A stretch of DNA of 64,000 nucleotides. Source: Treponema sp. GTDB lineage: Bacteria; Spirochaetota; Spirochaetia; Treponematales; Treponemataceae. The position numbers were made by a program, and so were the translations under genes. The first letter of the stretch is position 1. The number at the start of each line of letters is the position of its first letter. The notes under the pieces are model-generated. The model was not told the DNA's origin, searched no databases, and worked only from the letters and a program-made list of their open reading frames with translations. Shown here in pieces: positions 52,617-61,698 of this stretch. The stretch is from positions 1 to 64,000 of the forward strand of contig JAEDED010000002.1 of the NCBI GenBank assembly GCA_016293495.1, written 5' to 3'.

Positions 52617-52675
52617 AAAAAAAAATAGTATAACTAGGATTTGCCAGTGTACTTCGACTCCCTAGTTATACTATT
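52617..52675 (-). terminator. Terminator-type hairpin in the metI-metQ gap
   Basis: A perfect 15-pair stem (52624-52638 with 52661-52675, AATAGTATAACTAGG type) around a 22-base loop is followed on the minus strand by eight or more T. It is ideally placed to stop readthrough from metNI before metQ. Confidence 0.7.
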
Positions 52676-52704
52676 ATCCTATCGACTAAGTAGGTTTATG
52701 TCAA
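52676..52704 (-). promoter_or_regulatory. metQ promoter
   Basis: TTGACA (52699-52704, minus), 17-base spacer and TAGGAT (52676-52681). The -10 abuts the hairpin arm, so transcription would start inside the arm and give only a shortened stem. Confidence 0.6.
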
Positions 52705-52767
52705 TCTGTTTTGAAAAAAAAGCTTATTTTTTTTTATAAAAATTTAACTTTTTTGCAGGACCACAGA

Positions 52768-53451
52768 TTAGCGTTTTTTCATCATTGCTGTTGAAATCCT
52801 TGTTCCTGCAATCTGAATAATTCCTACAAGAATAAGAATTACTACAACTGAAGCAATCAGGACGTCATTCTGGAATCTCTGATAACCGTAACGGATTGCA
52901 AGATCCCCCAGTCCACCGCCACCGATAGCTCCGGCCATTGCTGAATATCCGATAAGGTTGATGATTGTCATCGTAACTCCATCAACAAGTGCCGGCATAC
53001 ATTCCGGAATCAAAACTTTGAAAATAATCTGAGTATTTGTTGAACCCATTGACTGAGATGCAAGAATAACACCCGGATCAATTTCTTTCAATGCAGTTTC
53101 AACAAGGCGTGCTACAAACGGAGCTGCCGCAATTGTAAGAGGAATAATTGTAGCCTCAGTTCCGATTGCCTTACCAACAATAATTCTACACAAAGGAAAA
53201 AGAACAATCATCAGAACAAGAAACGGAACAGATCTGAAAATATCAATGATTCTGTTTATTACCTGATTTAACACAGGCATTTTTTTAATTCCTCTTTCTC
53301 TATCTGTTACGTAAAGTAAAACGCCTAACGGAAGACCGATTATGATTGCAAACAACGTTGCAAAGAAAACCATTTCCAAAGTCTGTACAGTTGCAGGAAC
53401 AACAAGAGGAACAAACTTAGCTTTAAGCCAATGCATTACATTTTCGTACAT
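52768..53451 (-). CDS. metI: Methionine ABC transporter permease
   Basis: This 227-residue permease has five helices of the MetI type. The coupling (EAA) loop is visible around PFVARLVETALKEIDPGVIL with ASQSMGST after it, and IRYGYQRFQNDVL near the end is a MetI hallmark. Its ATG overlaps the metN stop by one base, so translation is coupled. Confidence 0.94.
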   Translation of the reverse strand: MYENVMHWLKAKFVPLVVPATVQTLEMVFFATLFAIIIGLPLGVLLYVTDRERGIKKMPVLNQVINRIIDIFRSVPFLVLMIVLFPLCRIIVGKAIGTEATIIPLTIAAAPFVARLVETALKEIDPGVILASQSMGSTNTQIIFKVLIPECMPALVDGVTMTIINLIGYSAMAGAIGGGGLGDLAIRYGYQRFQNDVLIASVVVILILVGIIQIAGTRISTAMMKKR

Positions 53452-54491
53452 TACTGTTTTCCTCCTTCTGAAAGTTCTACAAGAACATTCTGGCTTCTGA
53501 TATATTCAATTGCCTTTTCTACTTCTGCTTTATCACCGGTAATATCAACAACCATTGTTCCGACTTTTTGATTATCAGAAAGCATCTGGATTCCGCCGGC
53601 TCTGATATTCATTTCGATATCAAATTTTTTACATACAGAGCTGATTACAGGAGAACCTGTCTGTTCGCCGATAAAATGAAGCGTATATTCGCCGCCGGCT
53701 TTACTCCATCGAACAATTCCTTCACCTGAATTATTTTTATCAGCTGCATTAGATGTAAGATGGTTGATAAAATCTTTTGTAACTTCTGATTTTGGATTTG
53801 CAAATACGTCAGAAACTTTTCCGGTTTCTACAACTTCACCTTCATTCAATACTGCAACTTCATCACAGGCATCACGAACAACTTCCATCTGATGTGTAAT
53901 CATTACAACAGTGAGGTTCATTTTTTTCTGAATGTCTTTAATAAGTTCAAGAATCGATCTGGTTGTCTGAGGATCAAGCGCACTTGTTGCTTCGTCACAG
54001 AAAAGAATGTCAGGCTTATTTGCAAGTGCGCGTGCAATTGCAATACGCTGTTTCTGTCCGCCGGACAAAGTACTGATAGGAGCATCTCCACGGTCAGAAA
54101 GTCCGACTACTTGAAGAAGTTCCTTTACGCGTTTTTTAATTTCTGCAGAAGGAACTTTACAGATTTCCATCGGGTATGCAATATTTTGAGCTGCTGTTCT
54201 TGATGAGAAAAGATTGAAGTTCTGGAAAATCATTCCCATTCGTCTGTGCTGCTGAATCAATTCTTCTTTTGAAAGATTATCAACACGTCTGGAATCGAAA
54301 TAAATTTCACCAGAATCTACATTTTCCAATAAACTAACAAGCCGGACAAGTGTTGACTTTCCGGCTCCACTTTTTCCGATTATTCCATAAATTTTATTTG
54401 ATGGAATAATCAGACTGATATTTTTTACAGCCTCAACCTTTGTTTCTTTTTGAACATATGTACGGTTGAGGTTTTTAAGAATAATTTCCAT
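53451..54491 (-). CDS. metN: Methionine ABC transporter ATP-binding protein
   Basis: This 346-residue ATPase has Walker A GKSGAGKST (about 39-47), signature LSGGQKQRIAIARAL, Walker B ILFCDEATSALDP and the switch MITHQM. From about 265 there is the C-terminal NIL/ACT domain, which binds methionine and slows import when the cell is full (trans-inhibition). The gene lies 21 bases after a small orphan gene and probably shares its promoter. Confidence 0.95.
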   Translation of the reverse strand: MEIILKNLNRTYVQKETKVEAVKNISLIIPSNKIYGIIGKSGAGKSTLVRLVSLLENVDSGEIYFDSRRVDNLSKEELIQQHRRMGMIFQNFNLFSSRTAAQNIAYPMEICKVPSAEIKKRVKELLQVVGLSDRGDAPISTLSGGQKQRIAIARALANKPDILFCDEATSALDPQTTRSILELIKDIQKKMNLTVVMITHQMEVVRDACDEVAVLNEGEVVETGKVSDVFANPKSEVTKDFINHLTSNAADKNNSGEGIVRWSKAGGEYTLHFIGEQTGSPVISSVCKKFDIEMNIRAGGIQMLSDNQKVGTMVVDITGDKAEVEKAIEYIRSQNVLVELSEGGKQ

Positions 54492-54512
54492 TGTTATATC
54501 CGAAAGTTGGAA

Positions 54513-54743
54513 TTAAGCTTTTTCAGCGTCAGTAAAAATACTTTCTTCTTCGTAGTTTGCGATAAATTCCTGAACATCACCAGAGTCAAGGATGATACCG
54601 TATTCATCAGCAGAACCTGGTTTAATGTCTCCACTGATAGATTTGAAATCAGCGTAACTTACAACTTTTCCGCTGAGTTCACCTTTATCGCCTGCTCTTT
54701 TGAATCCGCTTGCACCACTGTACTTAATATAAATTTCGCTCAT
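54513..54743 (-). CDS. Small acidic protein of unknown function
   Basis: This 76-residue soluble protein begins MSEIYIKYSGASGFKRAGDK and ends YEEESIFTDAEKA. There is no signal peptide, Cys or helix-turn-helix. The two parts suggest strands first and an acidic helical tail. The frame is supported by AGGTATAT before the ATG and by a good promoter at 54780-54808. It leads the metNI transcript 21 bases before metN. I know no family; a regulatory or accessory role in the methionine system is only a guess from position. Confidence 0.65.
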   Translation of the reverse strand: MSEIYIKYSGASGFKRAGDKGELSGKVVSYADFKSISGDIKPGSADEYGIILDSGDVQEFIANYEEESIFTDAEKA

Positions 54744-54779
54744 ATATACCTCAAAGATAATATTTTGATTATTAATATA

Positions 54780-54808
54780 ATTTTACTCTAAGACAAACTA
54801 ATTGTAAA
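54780..54808 (-). promoter_or_regulatory. Promoter of the small gene-metNI transcript
   Basis: TTTACA (54803-54808, minus), 17-base spacer, TAAAAT (54780-54785), 36 bases before the ATG. No S-box (SAM riboswitch) can fit in so short a leader. Confidence 0.55.
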
Positions 54809-54850
54809 GTAAATCCATTCTCTCCAGATTAAAATTAAACTGCTGCTTTG

Positions 54851-54879
54851 TTGAAAGTTTCCTTTAATTATAGTAAAAT
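54851..54879 (+). promoter_or_regulatory. argF promoter
   Basis: TTGAAA (54851-54856), 17-base spacer, TAAAAT (54874-54879). A leader of about 33 bases with TTAGGAGC precedes the ATG. Confidence 0.6.
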
Positions 54880-54918
54880 TCTAGAATACAATTAATAATC
54901 CGTTTTAGGAGCATCAAT

Positions 54919-55908
54919 ATGAGTATTAATTTAACAGGCAGAAATTTTCTTACACTAAAAGACTTCACTCCAGAAGAAATCCTTTATCTAATTGATCTTG
55001 CCGCAGATTTTAAAGAGAAGAAAAAGAAAAGAATTCCAGTTGATACTCACCGCGGAAAAAACATTGCCTTGATTTTTGAAAAGACAAGTACAAGAACACG
55101 CTGTTCCTTTGAAGTTGCAGCTCACGATCTTGGCATTATGACAACATATCTTGCAGAAGGTTCTCAGATTGGAAAAAAAGAAAGCATTGCCGACACTGCA
55201 AGAGTTTTAGGCCGCATGTATGACGGTATTGAATACCGTGGCTACGCTCAGACTTTAGTTGAAGACCTTGCAAAATATTCAGGCGTTCCTGTATGGAATG
55301 GTTTGACAAATGAATACCACCCTACACAGATGCTTGCTGATATGCTTACAATCAAGGAACATCTCGGCTCTTTCAAAGGACTTAAATTAGTTTACTTTGG
55401 TGATGCAAGATACAACATCGGAAATTCCCTTTGTATCGTATGTTCAAAACTCGGAATTAATTTTGTTGCATGTACTAACAAAAAGTATTTTCCTAACGCA
55501 GCACTCATTGAAGAATGCAACCAGTGGAACAAAGTTTCAGGCGGTTCAATTACCTTGACAGAAAATGTAGACGAAGCTGCAAAAGATGCTGATATTATTT
55601 ATACAGATGTCTGGGTATCTATGGGCGAACCGGATGAAGTATGGGCTGAACGCATTGCTGATTTAAAACCATATCAGGTTAACAAAGCAGTTATGGAAAA
55701 AGCAAAGAAGTCTGCAATCTTTATGCATGACCTTCCTTCATTCCACAATCTTGATACAAAAATCGGTCAGGAAATTTCAAAGAAATTTGGAATCAATGAA
55801 ATGGAAGTTACTGATGAAGTTTTTGAATCTGCACAGTCAGTAGTATTTGACGAAGCAGAAAACCGCATGCACACAATCAAAGCGGTAATTGCGGCAACAA
55901 TCAGATAA
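54919..55908 (+). CDS. argF: Ornithine carbamoyltransferase
   Basis: This enzyme joins carbamoyl phosphate and ornithine to citrulline, or runs in reverse in the arginine deiminase route. It has 329 residues. The carbamoyl-phosphate loop is STRTRCSFE (Ser57-Arg61) and the HPTQ motif is at 134-137. The ornithine loop is DVWVSMGE (about 230-237). In place of the family HCLP motif it has His270-Asp271-Leu-Pro (FMHDLPSFH), so the ornithine-side cysteine is Asp. No arcA or arcC neighbour shows whether it is anabolic or catabolic; argF and arcB are equally possible names. Confidence 0.88.
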   Translation: MSINLTGRNFLTLKDFTPEEILYLIDLAADFKEKKKKRIPVDTHRGKNIALIFEKTSTRTRCSFEVAAHDLGIMTTYLAEGSQIGKKESIADTARVLGRMYDGIEYRGYAQTLVEDLAKYSGVPVWNGLTNEYHPTQMLADMLTIKEHLGSFKGLKLVYFGDARYNIGNSLCIVCSKLGINFVACTNKKYFPNAALIEECNQWNKVSGGSITLTENVDEAAKDADIIYTDVWVSMGEPDEVWAERIADLKPYQVNKAVMEKAKKSAIFMHDLPSFHNLDTKIGQEISKKFGINEMEVTDEVFESAQSVVFDEAENRMHTIKAVIAATIR

Positions 55909-55915
55909 TATTTGT

Positions 55916-56554
55916 TTAATCCTTTTTTGTTTTTATCATTACCCAAGTGGCACCGCTTCCACCCTGATTTCTGTCAGGATGGCCGCTCGTTCCAAGCATT
56001 GGATTTTTTTCGATAAACAGTCTGACAAGTTCGCCGAGAACAGGATCATTTGCCGAGCTGTGATTTCCTTTTCCGTGAATGAACATTATTTTTTTCATTC
56101 CACGGCGGATACAGTCAGAGGTAAAAGCTTCAAGCCGCGGCCAGGCTTCATCTCTTGTAAGACCGTGCAGGTCTAAAAATGCATCAGCGGGCATTGCCTT
56201 AATGTATTCACGGGACAGCATTTTTTTATTCTGCTCATATTGGTCAATAGCCTTGTCTTTGTCAAAAGTTCCGTAACGGCGGAGCCAGAGTTCCATCGGA
56301 TTTATTCTTTTCTGTGAGTCTTCAGCCATCTGTTCGGAAGGAGATTTTTGATTACCTGATATGTTCTGGCAGTCAGAAGTTTTTTTTGCAGTTGCGGAAT
56401 TTTTAACAGCTTCAACTTTTGTAGAAAATCCGGCTTCGATAAAACCAGCATTGGCTTTCTTTTTTGAAACCTGAGCTTGTTTCTCATTCTTCTGAGGAGT
56501 TTTCTTATTTTTCTGTTCTGAATCCCACTGGGCTAAAATATCACCAAAATCCAT
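55916..56554 (-). CDS. Smr-domain protein
   Basis: This 212-residue protein has a charged, probably disordered first half (KNKKTPQKNEKQAQVSKKK). The second half is a C-terminal Smr domain: LDLHGLTRDEAWPRLEAF, then IMFIHGKGNHS and GGSGATWVMI. Smr domains of MutS2, SmrA and SmrB nick or cleave nucleic acid, often mRNA on stalled ribosomes, using the D-L-H and H-G-K-G motifs, both present. It lies 16 bases after the last Bat gene and closes that operon. Confidence 0.9.
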   Translation of the reverse strand: MDFGDILAQWDSEQKNKKTPQKNEKQAQVSKKKANAGFIEAGFSTKVEAVKNSATAKKTSDCQNISGNQKSPSEQMAEDSQKRINPMELWLRRYGTFDKDKAIDQYEQNKKMLSREYIKAMPADAFLDLHGLTRDEAWPRLEAFTSDCIRRGMKKIMFIHGKGNHSSANDPVLGELVRLFIEKNPMLGTSGHPDRNQGGSGATWVMIKTKKD

Positions 56555-56570
56555 TTTTTTTACCTGAAGA

Positions 56571-58007
56571 TTATTCGATTATGATTAAATTGATTTTTTT
56601 CATCCAGCCGCCGTTTTCGTTATATTCGATGTAATACCAGTCTGGAGTTTCTTCCATAATGCGGACACAGGTTCCAGCAGTTACTGAAGTGCTTGAAATT
56701 GAACTTTCTTCTGGTACAGGACTTATGTCACCACCTCTAACGACTGCATGTTTTTCTGAAACAAATATTCCAAGAAGCAGAGTAAAGAATCCGAAAATAA
56801 TTGCAAGACAGAATGCAATTACGCTGAACAACTTTTTCTTAAACACAAAGAAAAGAACCGACAATGAAAGCGTTACGACAAAAATTATTACAAAAAGCTG
56901 CCACAACGGAATACTTGGCTCATCACGACTTACAGCAATTCCGATGCTCTGTTCAAGAGCAATTCTTTCATTTCTGATTGAACCTGAAGGTCCAAAGGAA
57001 TTTCTTTCTTTTTTTCTTAAGGAAGCGATTTGAAAAAAATCATCATCTGTTGCAACTTTAAGTTCCTTTACATTTTCTTCAGAAACAGGTTCTGAAAGTG
57101 CATATGCAAATACTGAAAAATCAGAAGCTTCTGCATCTTTTTTGTTCTGTTCAGCTATCGTTGCGGCAGATTTTTTTTCAACTGTAACGGTACAATCAGG
57201 CAATCCTAACTCAAGATTACGGCCGCTGTAAGCAGTAACAACTGCACGGATATTTGGTAAAGTTTTTTTTCCTTCTTTTAATGGAGTCCACTTAAATTTT
57301 GCAACTGGAATTCTTTCCTGAAAAAAATCAGGATATCTGACTTTTCCCATTGCCATATCATATCGTTCAATTTCTTCAAACAAGGATTCTTTTGGAATTT
57401 CAAAACCAAATTGTTTAATCTGAACTGCAAACTGAGCATATACTGTAATTTCTACCGGCTTTGTTACCTGAGTCTTGAAAGTCTCTTTTGATTTTTTTCC
57501 GTCTACTGTAGGATAAATCATTTTATCGGAATTAAGTTCAACTACAAGACGAGGCGCAATTGTTTTTGGATTTTCATAAAGCTGGACTTTATCAAATTTA
57601 AGGTAGTATGTCCTTCCGTTGACTTTTACAATAAGCGCAGGAATCGTAGCAATGCCGGCATCTTTAAAAGTAAACCAGAATTCAATTCTTGTACCGGTTA
57701 CATTGTCAGCAGTAAAATATTCCATTCTGCGTGAAGAAATAAAACTTACACCTTCTTTCATATTTTCCTGCAGCTGTGTCTGAACATTATGTGGCTGAAC
57801 TTCTGGGATTTCGAGAATGTATTTTAATTCCTGATTGGTAAAGAAAACACTGTGTTCAGGACGAATTGTTATCTTGGAAATTTCTGAAGGTGTAATACAG
57901 AAAGCTTTTGTCGAGAATAATAAAATTGTAATTAAAAAGAACTTTGTTAAATCTTTTAGTAATCGATTACAGAATTGTTCTTTTCTGGAGATTCGTAACT
58001 TTTCCAT
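56571..58007 (-). CDS. BatD-like membrane protein with C-terminal SH3-like region
   Basis: This 478-residue protein has a signal-type helix (about 22-37, FFLITILLFSTKAFC). The periplasmic part has two strand-rich domains of the BatD/oxygen-tolerance kind (about 40-300; ITIRPEHSVFFTNQELKYIL, FKWTPLKEGKKTLP). Two helices lie near 365-412. The end (about 435-478) resembles an SH3b domain (GTCVRIMEETPDWYYIEYNE). The ATG at 58007 lies 52 bases inside the preceding gene without a clear ribosome site, so coupled translation is likely. It is the second BatD-like protein of the operon. Confidence 0.75.
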   Translation of the reverse strand: MEKLRISRKEQFCNRLLKDLTKFFLITILLFSTKAFCITPSEISKITIRPEHSVFFTNQELKYILEIPEVQPHNVQTQLQENMKEGVSFISSRRMEYFTADNVTGTRIEFWFTFKDAGIATIPALIVKVNGRTYYLKFDKVQLYENPKTIAPRLVVELNSDKMIYPTVDGKKSKETFKTQVTKPVEITVYAQFAVQIKQFGFEIPKESLFEEIERYDMAMGKVRYPDFFQERIPVAKFKWTPLKEGKKTLPNIRAVVTAYSGRNLELGLPDCTVTVEKKSAATIAEQNKKDAEASDFSVFAYALSEPVSEENVKELKVATDDDFFQIASLRKKERNSFGPSGSIRNERIALEQSIGIAVSRDEPSIPLWQLFVIIFVVTLSLSVLFFVFKKKLFSVIAFCLAIIFGFFTLLLGIFVSEKHAVVRGGDISPVPEESSISSTSVTAGTCVRIMEETPDWYYIEYNENGGWMKKINLIIIE

Positions 58008-59662
58008 TGATTCTGGTCATTCTCCCGGATACGATTAAATATTGTTGTTTCAACATCTGACTGATTTTCTTTATTTTCTGAAGACGGTGTAATTTCCTGC
58101 TGCCCTTCTCTAGCTTTCTGACTTTCCTGAGTCTGTGAAAGTTCAAGATTAATTTTTGCATTTACATCTTCTGGAGAAACTAAAAGTGCCATCTTAAAAA
58201 GATCAACAGCTTTTTCATAATCGCCTTCGCGCTGTGCAATAATTCCCGCATTGTAATAAGATGCAAATTTAATTTTGTCCGGAGCATCAGGGCTGATTTC
58301 TTCAAGTCGTTCAAGGCTTGCATTTTTTTCATTCTGCATCAGATATGTAACGCTGAGACCATACAAAGCATACTGCTTAGTCAGATTATCTTCATTTAAT
58401 TCGGCATTATTAATAACTTCAGTAAAGCCACTGATTGCTTTGTTGTAATCCTTCTGATACCAGTTCCAGGTACTTTCAAGAATAATCTTGGAATCTTTAA
58501 AGCCTGCAGAACATGAATTGAAGGTAATCGAAATCAATGGAAGTGCAAGAATTAAAACAGAAGTATTGTTCAAAATATGAATTTTACTTACAGAGAATTC
58601 TGAAATTACAAAACTGATGATAAATGCAAGAATTGCCATTACAAGGAACAAACGATGGCGGTTTACATCCTGCATCTCATAAGAAACAGTTACTAAATCT
58701 TCTTCTTCAATTTCAGGATTCAAAATTTCCTGCGCACTTACTTTTTTATCTGCAGAAGTATTTCTCAAGGTACTGATAACTTTTACGGCAGAACCAACTT
58801 CAGAGGCATCAACAAACTTTGTACGTGCAGTCTGAATGAAGGAGAAATCTTTTCCTGACTGGTTTTTGTTATTTACTTCACGGCAAATCTTTTCAAGCTT
58901 AACATCGCGAAGTGCAGTCTTAACAACAGTTTCTCCATCACCGGCAGTAACTTCAGTTTCCTGAACAGAACCGAAGCCGATTATACAAACCTGTACTCCG
59001 GAACGAACTGCTTTATTAAGAGCACTCTGAAGTTCACTATCAGTTTCATCACCATCAGTGAAGAGAAAAATAACAGGAGCTTTTGAAGAACTTGATGGAA
59101 AAGATTTTAATGCGGCTTCGATTCCTTTACCGAGGCTGGAACCTTTTGCGCTCATCATATTCGGCGAAATAATTTCGAGCAAAGAATAAATGATTGAAAA
59201 ATCTTCAGTCTGTGGAATTGCAATAACGCCTTCACCTTTCGCAAGAATACACGAAATAGAAATTCCATCCATGTACTGCATGAGCATTTTTGCATAATCT
59301 GCACTTGCTTCAAGACGTGTCAATGAATTTGGTGCATCGTTAGCAGTCATACTATAGGAAATATCAAAAACAAAGGCACAGGCTTTTCCGTTTTTCTGAA
59401 CAGGAGTTGAAACGCTTCCCCATGAAATTCCAGAAATTGCAAGTACAAGACAGCACCATGCAAAAACTCTTAAAAAACCTTTGATCAAAAGCTTGATAAA
59501 AATTTTCTGCTGACTAAAAAATCCCAGCTTCTGGCTGTCTTTATTTACAAAAGAATTTGCAAGTTTTTTTACATTCCTTGCTTTTAATACAACTACGATA
59601 CTTACAAAAACTGCAAAGAGAAGAAGCCATAAATATTGAGGTCGTTCAAAAGTAATATTCAT
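57956..59662 (-). CDS. BatB-type VWA protein fused to a BatC-type TPR region
   Basis: This 568-residue membrane protein starts with two helices (about 9-26 and 57-80). The von Willebrand A domain (about 92-300) has an intact metal site Asp100-x-Ser102-x-Ser104 (VFDISYSMTA). Two more helices lie near 330-385. The region about 385-515 has TPR-type repeats (YYNAGIIAQREGDYEKAVDL), then a polar tail. In Bacteroides BatB and BatC are separate; here they are one chain. It is one base after BatA and works with it as a membrane VWA pair. Confidence 0.85.
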   Translation of the reverse strand: MNITFERPQYLWLLLFAVFVSIVVVLKARNVKKLANSFVNKDSQKLGFFSQQKIFIKLLIKGFLRVFAWCCLVLAISGISWGSVSTPVQKNGKACAFVFDISYSMTANDAPNSLTRLEASADYAKMLMQYMDGISISCILAKGEGVIAIPQTEDFSIIYSLLEIISPNMMSAKGSSLGKGIEAALKSFPSSSSKAPVIFLFTDGDETDSELQSALNKAVRSGVQVCIIGFGSVQETEVTAGDGETVVKTALRDVKLEKICREVNNKNQSGKDFSFIQTARTKFVDASEVGSAVKVISTLRNTSADKKVSAQEILNPEIEEEDLVTVSYEMQDVNRHRLFLVMAILAFIISFVISEFSVSKIHILNNTSVLILALPLISITFNSCSAGFKDSKIILESTWNWYQKDYNKAISGFTEVINNAELNEDNLTKQYALYGLSVTYLMQNEKNASLERLEEISPDAPDKIKFASYYNAGIIAQREGDYEKAVDLFKMALLVSPEDVNAKINLELSQTQESQKAREGQQEITPSSENKENQSDVETTIFNRIRENDQNQWKSYESPEKNNSVIDY

Positions 59663-59663
59663 T

Positions 59664-60668
59664 TTACATAAACTCCTTCAAATAAATCCGTTTTATAATC
59701 CAGGCGAGTATAAAACAGACAATGGCAACTGCGAGAACATTCTGATAATAATATTCATCGATGGTTTTCATATAATATGACTGAACTACGTCCTGTTTTT
59801 TAATAATCGAAGAAAGCGCCATATTCATTGCAGAAACAGTTTCTACGCTGTAATAACGACCGCCGGCAGCAACTGCAATTTGTTCAAGTCCTGTTGAATC
59901 AAAATTGGAATCAAGGTAGCCCGAATAATTTTTTCCGGTTATCGGATTTACGTATTCAAGAGGAACAGTTCCTTTTGTACCGATACCGACTGTGTATAAA
60001 ACAATTCCGTTTTTAATTGCAAGACCGCACGCTGTTTCCGGATGAATTTCACCGGCATTATTTTCGCCGTCTGTCAAAAGTACGATACACTTTCGTTTTG
60101 CAACTGTAGACTTCATGTGATAAACAGCAGTACTTAGTCCAGTACCGATTGCTGTTCCTTCGCCCATAAGCCCAATGGTAATTGTTTCAAGGCGGCTTTT
60201 CAAAGTTTCTTTATCATTAGTAACAGGAACAACGACAGCTGCCTGAGAACCCATCACGACAAGTCCGTAAGAAGCACCAGGATTGGCATCAACAATTTTG
60301 TCGATTGTCGAACAGGCAGCTTCTATTCGAGTAACTCCGTTAATATCACGAGCCGCCATTGACGGGCTTGTATCAAGCACGAACATTACGTCAGTTCCGT
60401 GGGATGTATAAACACGTTCCTGGTGATGAACTACAGGTTCTGCTAAAGCAATTACGATTGCAACATAACCTGCAAGGCATAGTATTTCTGCAAACAGCGA
60501 AACGAATTTTCTGAATTTATCATTCCAGGTAAATACCCAGCCGTTCCAGTCTGAAAAAGAAAGAGGAAGTGAAATTTGATTGAACACTTTAATCTTTCTG
60601 AAAGTATATAGCAGAGGAATTAAAAGCAAGAGCAGAAAACTTGCCGGATTCATAAAATCAACGCTCAT
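59664..60668 (-). CDS. BatA-type VWA membrane protein
   Basis: This 334-residue protein has helices near 8-22 and 56-76, a VWA domain (about 90-300) and a last helix near 310-328. The metal-ion-dependent adhesion site is intact: Asp99-x-Ser101-x-Ser103 (FVLDTSPSMAARD), with TDGENNAGE later. BatA and BatB are proposed MoxR substrates in aerotolerance and cell-envelope stress. Its start overlaps the previous gene by 11 bases. Confidence 0.88.
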   Translation of the reverse strand: MSVDFMNPASFLLLLLIPLLYTFRKIKVFNQISLPLSFSDWNGWVFTWNDKFRKFVSLFAEILCLAGYVAIVIALAEPVVHHQERVYTSHGTDVMFVLDTSPSMAARDINGVTRIEAACSTIDKIVDANPGASYGLVVMGSQAAVVVPVTNDKETLKSRLETITIGLMGEGTAIGTGLSTAVYHMKSTVAKRKCIVLLTDGENNAGEIHPETACGLAIKNGIVLYTVGIGTKGTVPLEYVNPITGKNYSGYLDSNFDSTGLEQIAVAAGGRYYSVETVSAMNMALSSIIKKQDVVQSYYMKTIDEYYYQNVLAVAIVCFILAWIIKRIYLKEFM

Positions 60669-61698
60669 TTTCTTCCTCCATGTCTACGTTTCTTTCATCG
60701 CTTTCAAAAGTATTGATTGCATCAATAACCATTTCTGAAAGCTGTTTTCTTTCATGTTTAACAAGTGCTGCTTGATGTTCTGAAGGCGGATAAAGCTGCG
60801 AGTCAATTGAGTCATGTGCGTAACGGATATAATCTGTACGTACAAACATCGCAGTAAGGTTATCTACCGCACTTGAGATTTCGTAAGGAATTTCTCCGGC
60901 GCAGACATTTTCAAATGCCTTTTTGATATCACCTGATGAAATTGCACTGAACCTGTAATCAAATCTGAACTCAAGATAATTTCTAGTATAAAGCTGAAGT
61001 GTTGAACAGAATTCGATATCAGGAATTTTCGGACTTTTTACAAGTCTTTTAATTTTCTTAACTGCTTCTTCAGCATTTTTTCTATATGCACGTTTAAGAA
61101 GATAAAGCTTCCATTTTCTTCTTATGCTGTTGAACTTCAAAAGAACTCTGAAGAACAAAATCAAAAATATAACTGCCGCAAGTACAATCAAAAAAATTGC
61201 ATATGTAGTTCCAGGAATGATAATCGGAGGAACAGGCGGCATCATCTGTCTCTTATCAGTTTTCTCTACAATTGAATTAATCTGAACCGGATAAAGTGCA
61301 ACAGAAAATTCAGGTTCTGCTTCACCTTCTTCACCGATTGAAACAATTCCAAGAGCCTTATTAAGGTTGAACGACGGGAATACAATTGTTCCAACCTTCC
61401 ACGGAACAATAATAAAACGGACAGTATATTCCATTTCGTTACGGATAAGTTCAGCTTTGATAACAGTAAATTTTTCTTCAAGTCCTTCAAACGGATTTAT
61501 AAGATCCTTGCGTTCAATATTTTTTTTACCAGGAAAAAAGTCGATTGCCGAACGGAAGGTATAACGGATTTCTGCCTGATCACCAATATAAACTTCAAGC
61601 GGAAGAATTACCTGACTTACACCTTCAGAATCCTGTGCAAAAGTTGAAAAGCTCAAAACACTGAACATTAAAATACAGAGAGCGAAGATTTTTTTCAT
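60658..61698 (-). CDS. BatD-like exported membrane protein
   Basis: This 346-residue protein has a signal peptide (cut near FSTFAQ). A periplasmic strand-rich domain follows (about 25-155; VILPLEVYIGDQAEIRYTFR, PWKVGTIVFPSFN). One helix is at about 163-187, and the cytoplasmic C-terminal region is helical (RRKWKLYLLKRAYRKNAEEA). The layout matches proteins coded between DUF58 and BatA in many Bat operons (DUF4381/BatD group). Its ATG overlaps the DUF58 stop by four bases. Confidence 0.75.
   Translation of the reverse strand: MKKIFALCILMFSVLSFSTFAQDSEGVSQVILPLEVYIGDQAEIRYTFRSAIDFFPGKKNIERKDLINPFEGLEEKFTVIKAELIRNEMEYTVRFIIVPWKVGTIVFPSFNLNKALGIVSIGEEGEAEPEFSVALYPVQINSIVEKTDKRQMMPPVPPIIIPGTTYAIFLIVLAAVIFLILFFRVLLKFNSIRRKWKLYLLKRAYRKNAEEAVKKIKRLVKSPKIPDIEFCSTLQLYTRNYLEFRFDYRFSAISSGDIKKAFENVCAGEIPYEISSAVDNLTAMFVRTDYIRYAHDSIDSQLYPPSEHQAALVKHERKQLSEMVIDAINTFESDERNVDMEEENER

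Noticed and set aside
54744..54918. SAM riboswitch or T-box ahead of the methionine transporter genes
   Set aside because: The leader after the likely promoter is only about 30 bases, and no such fold is visible.
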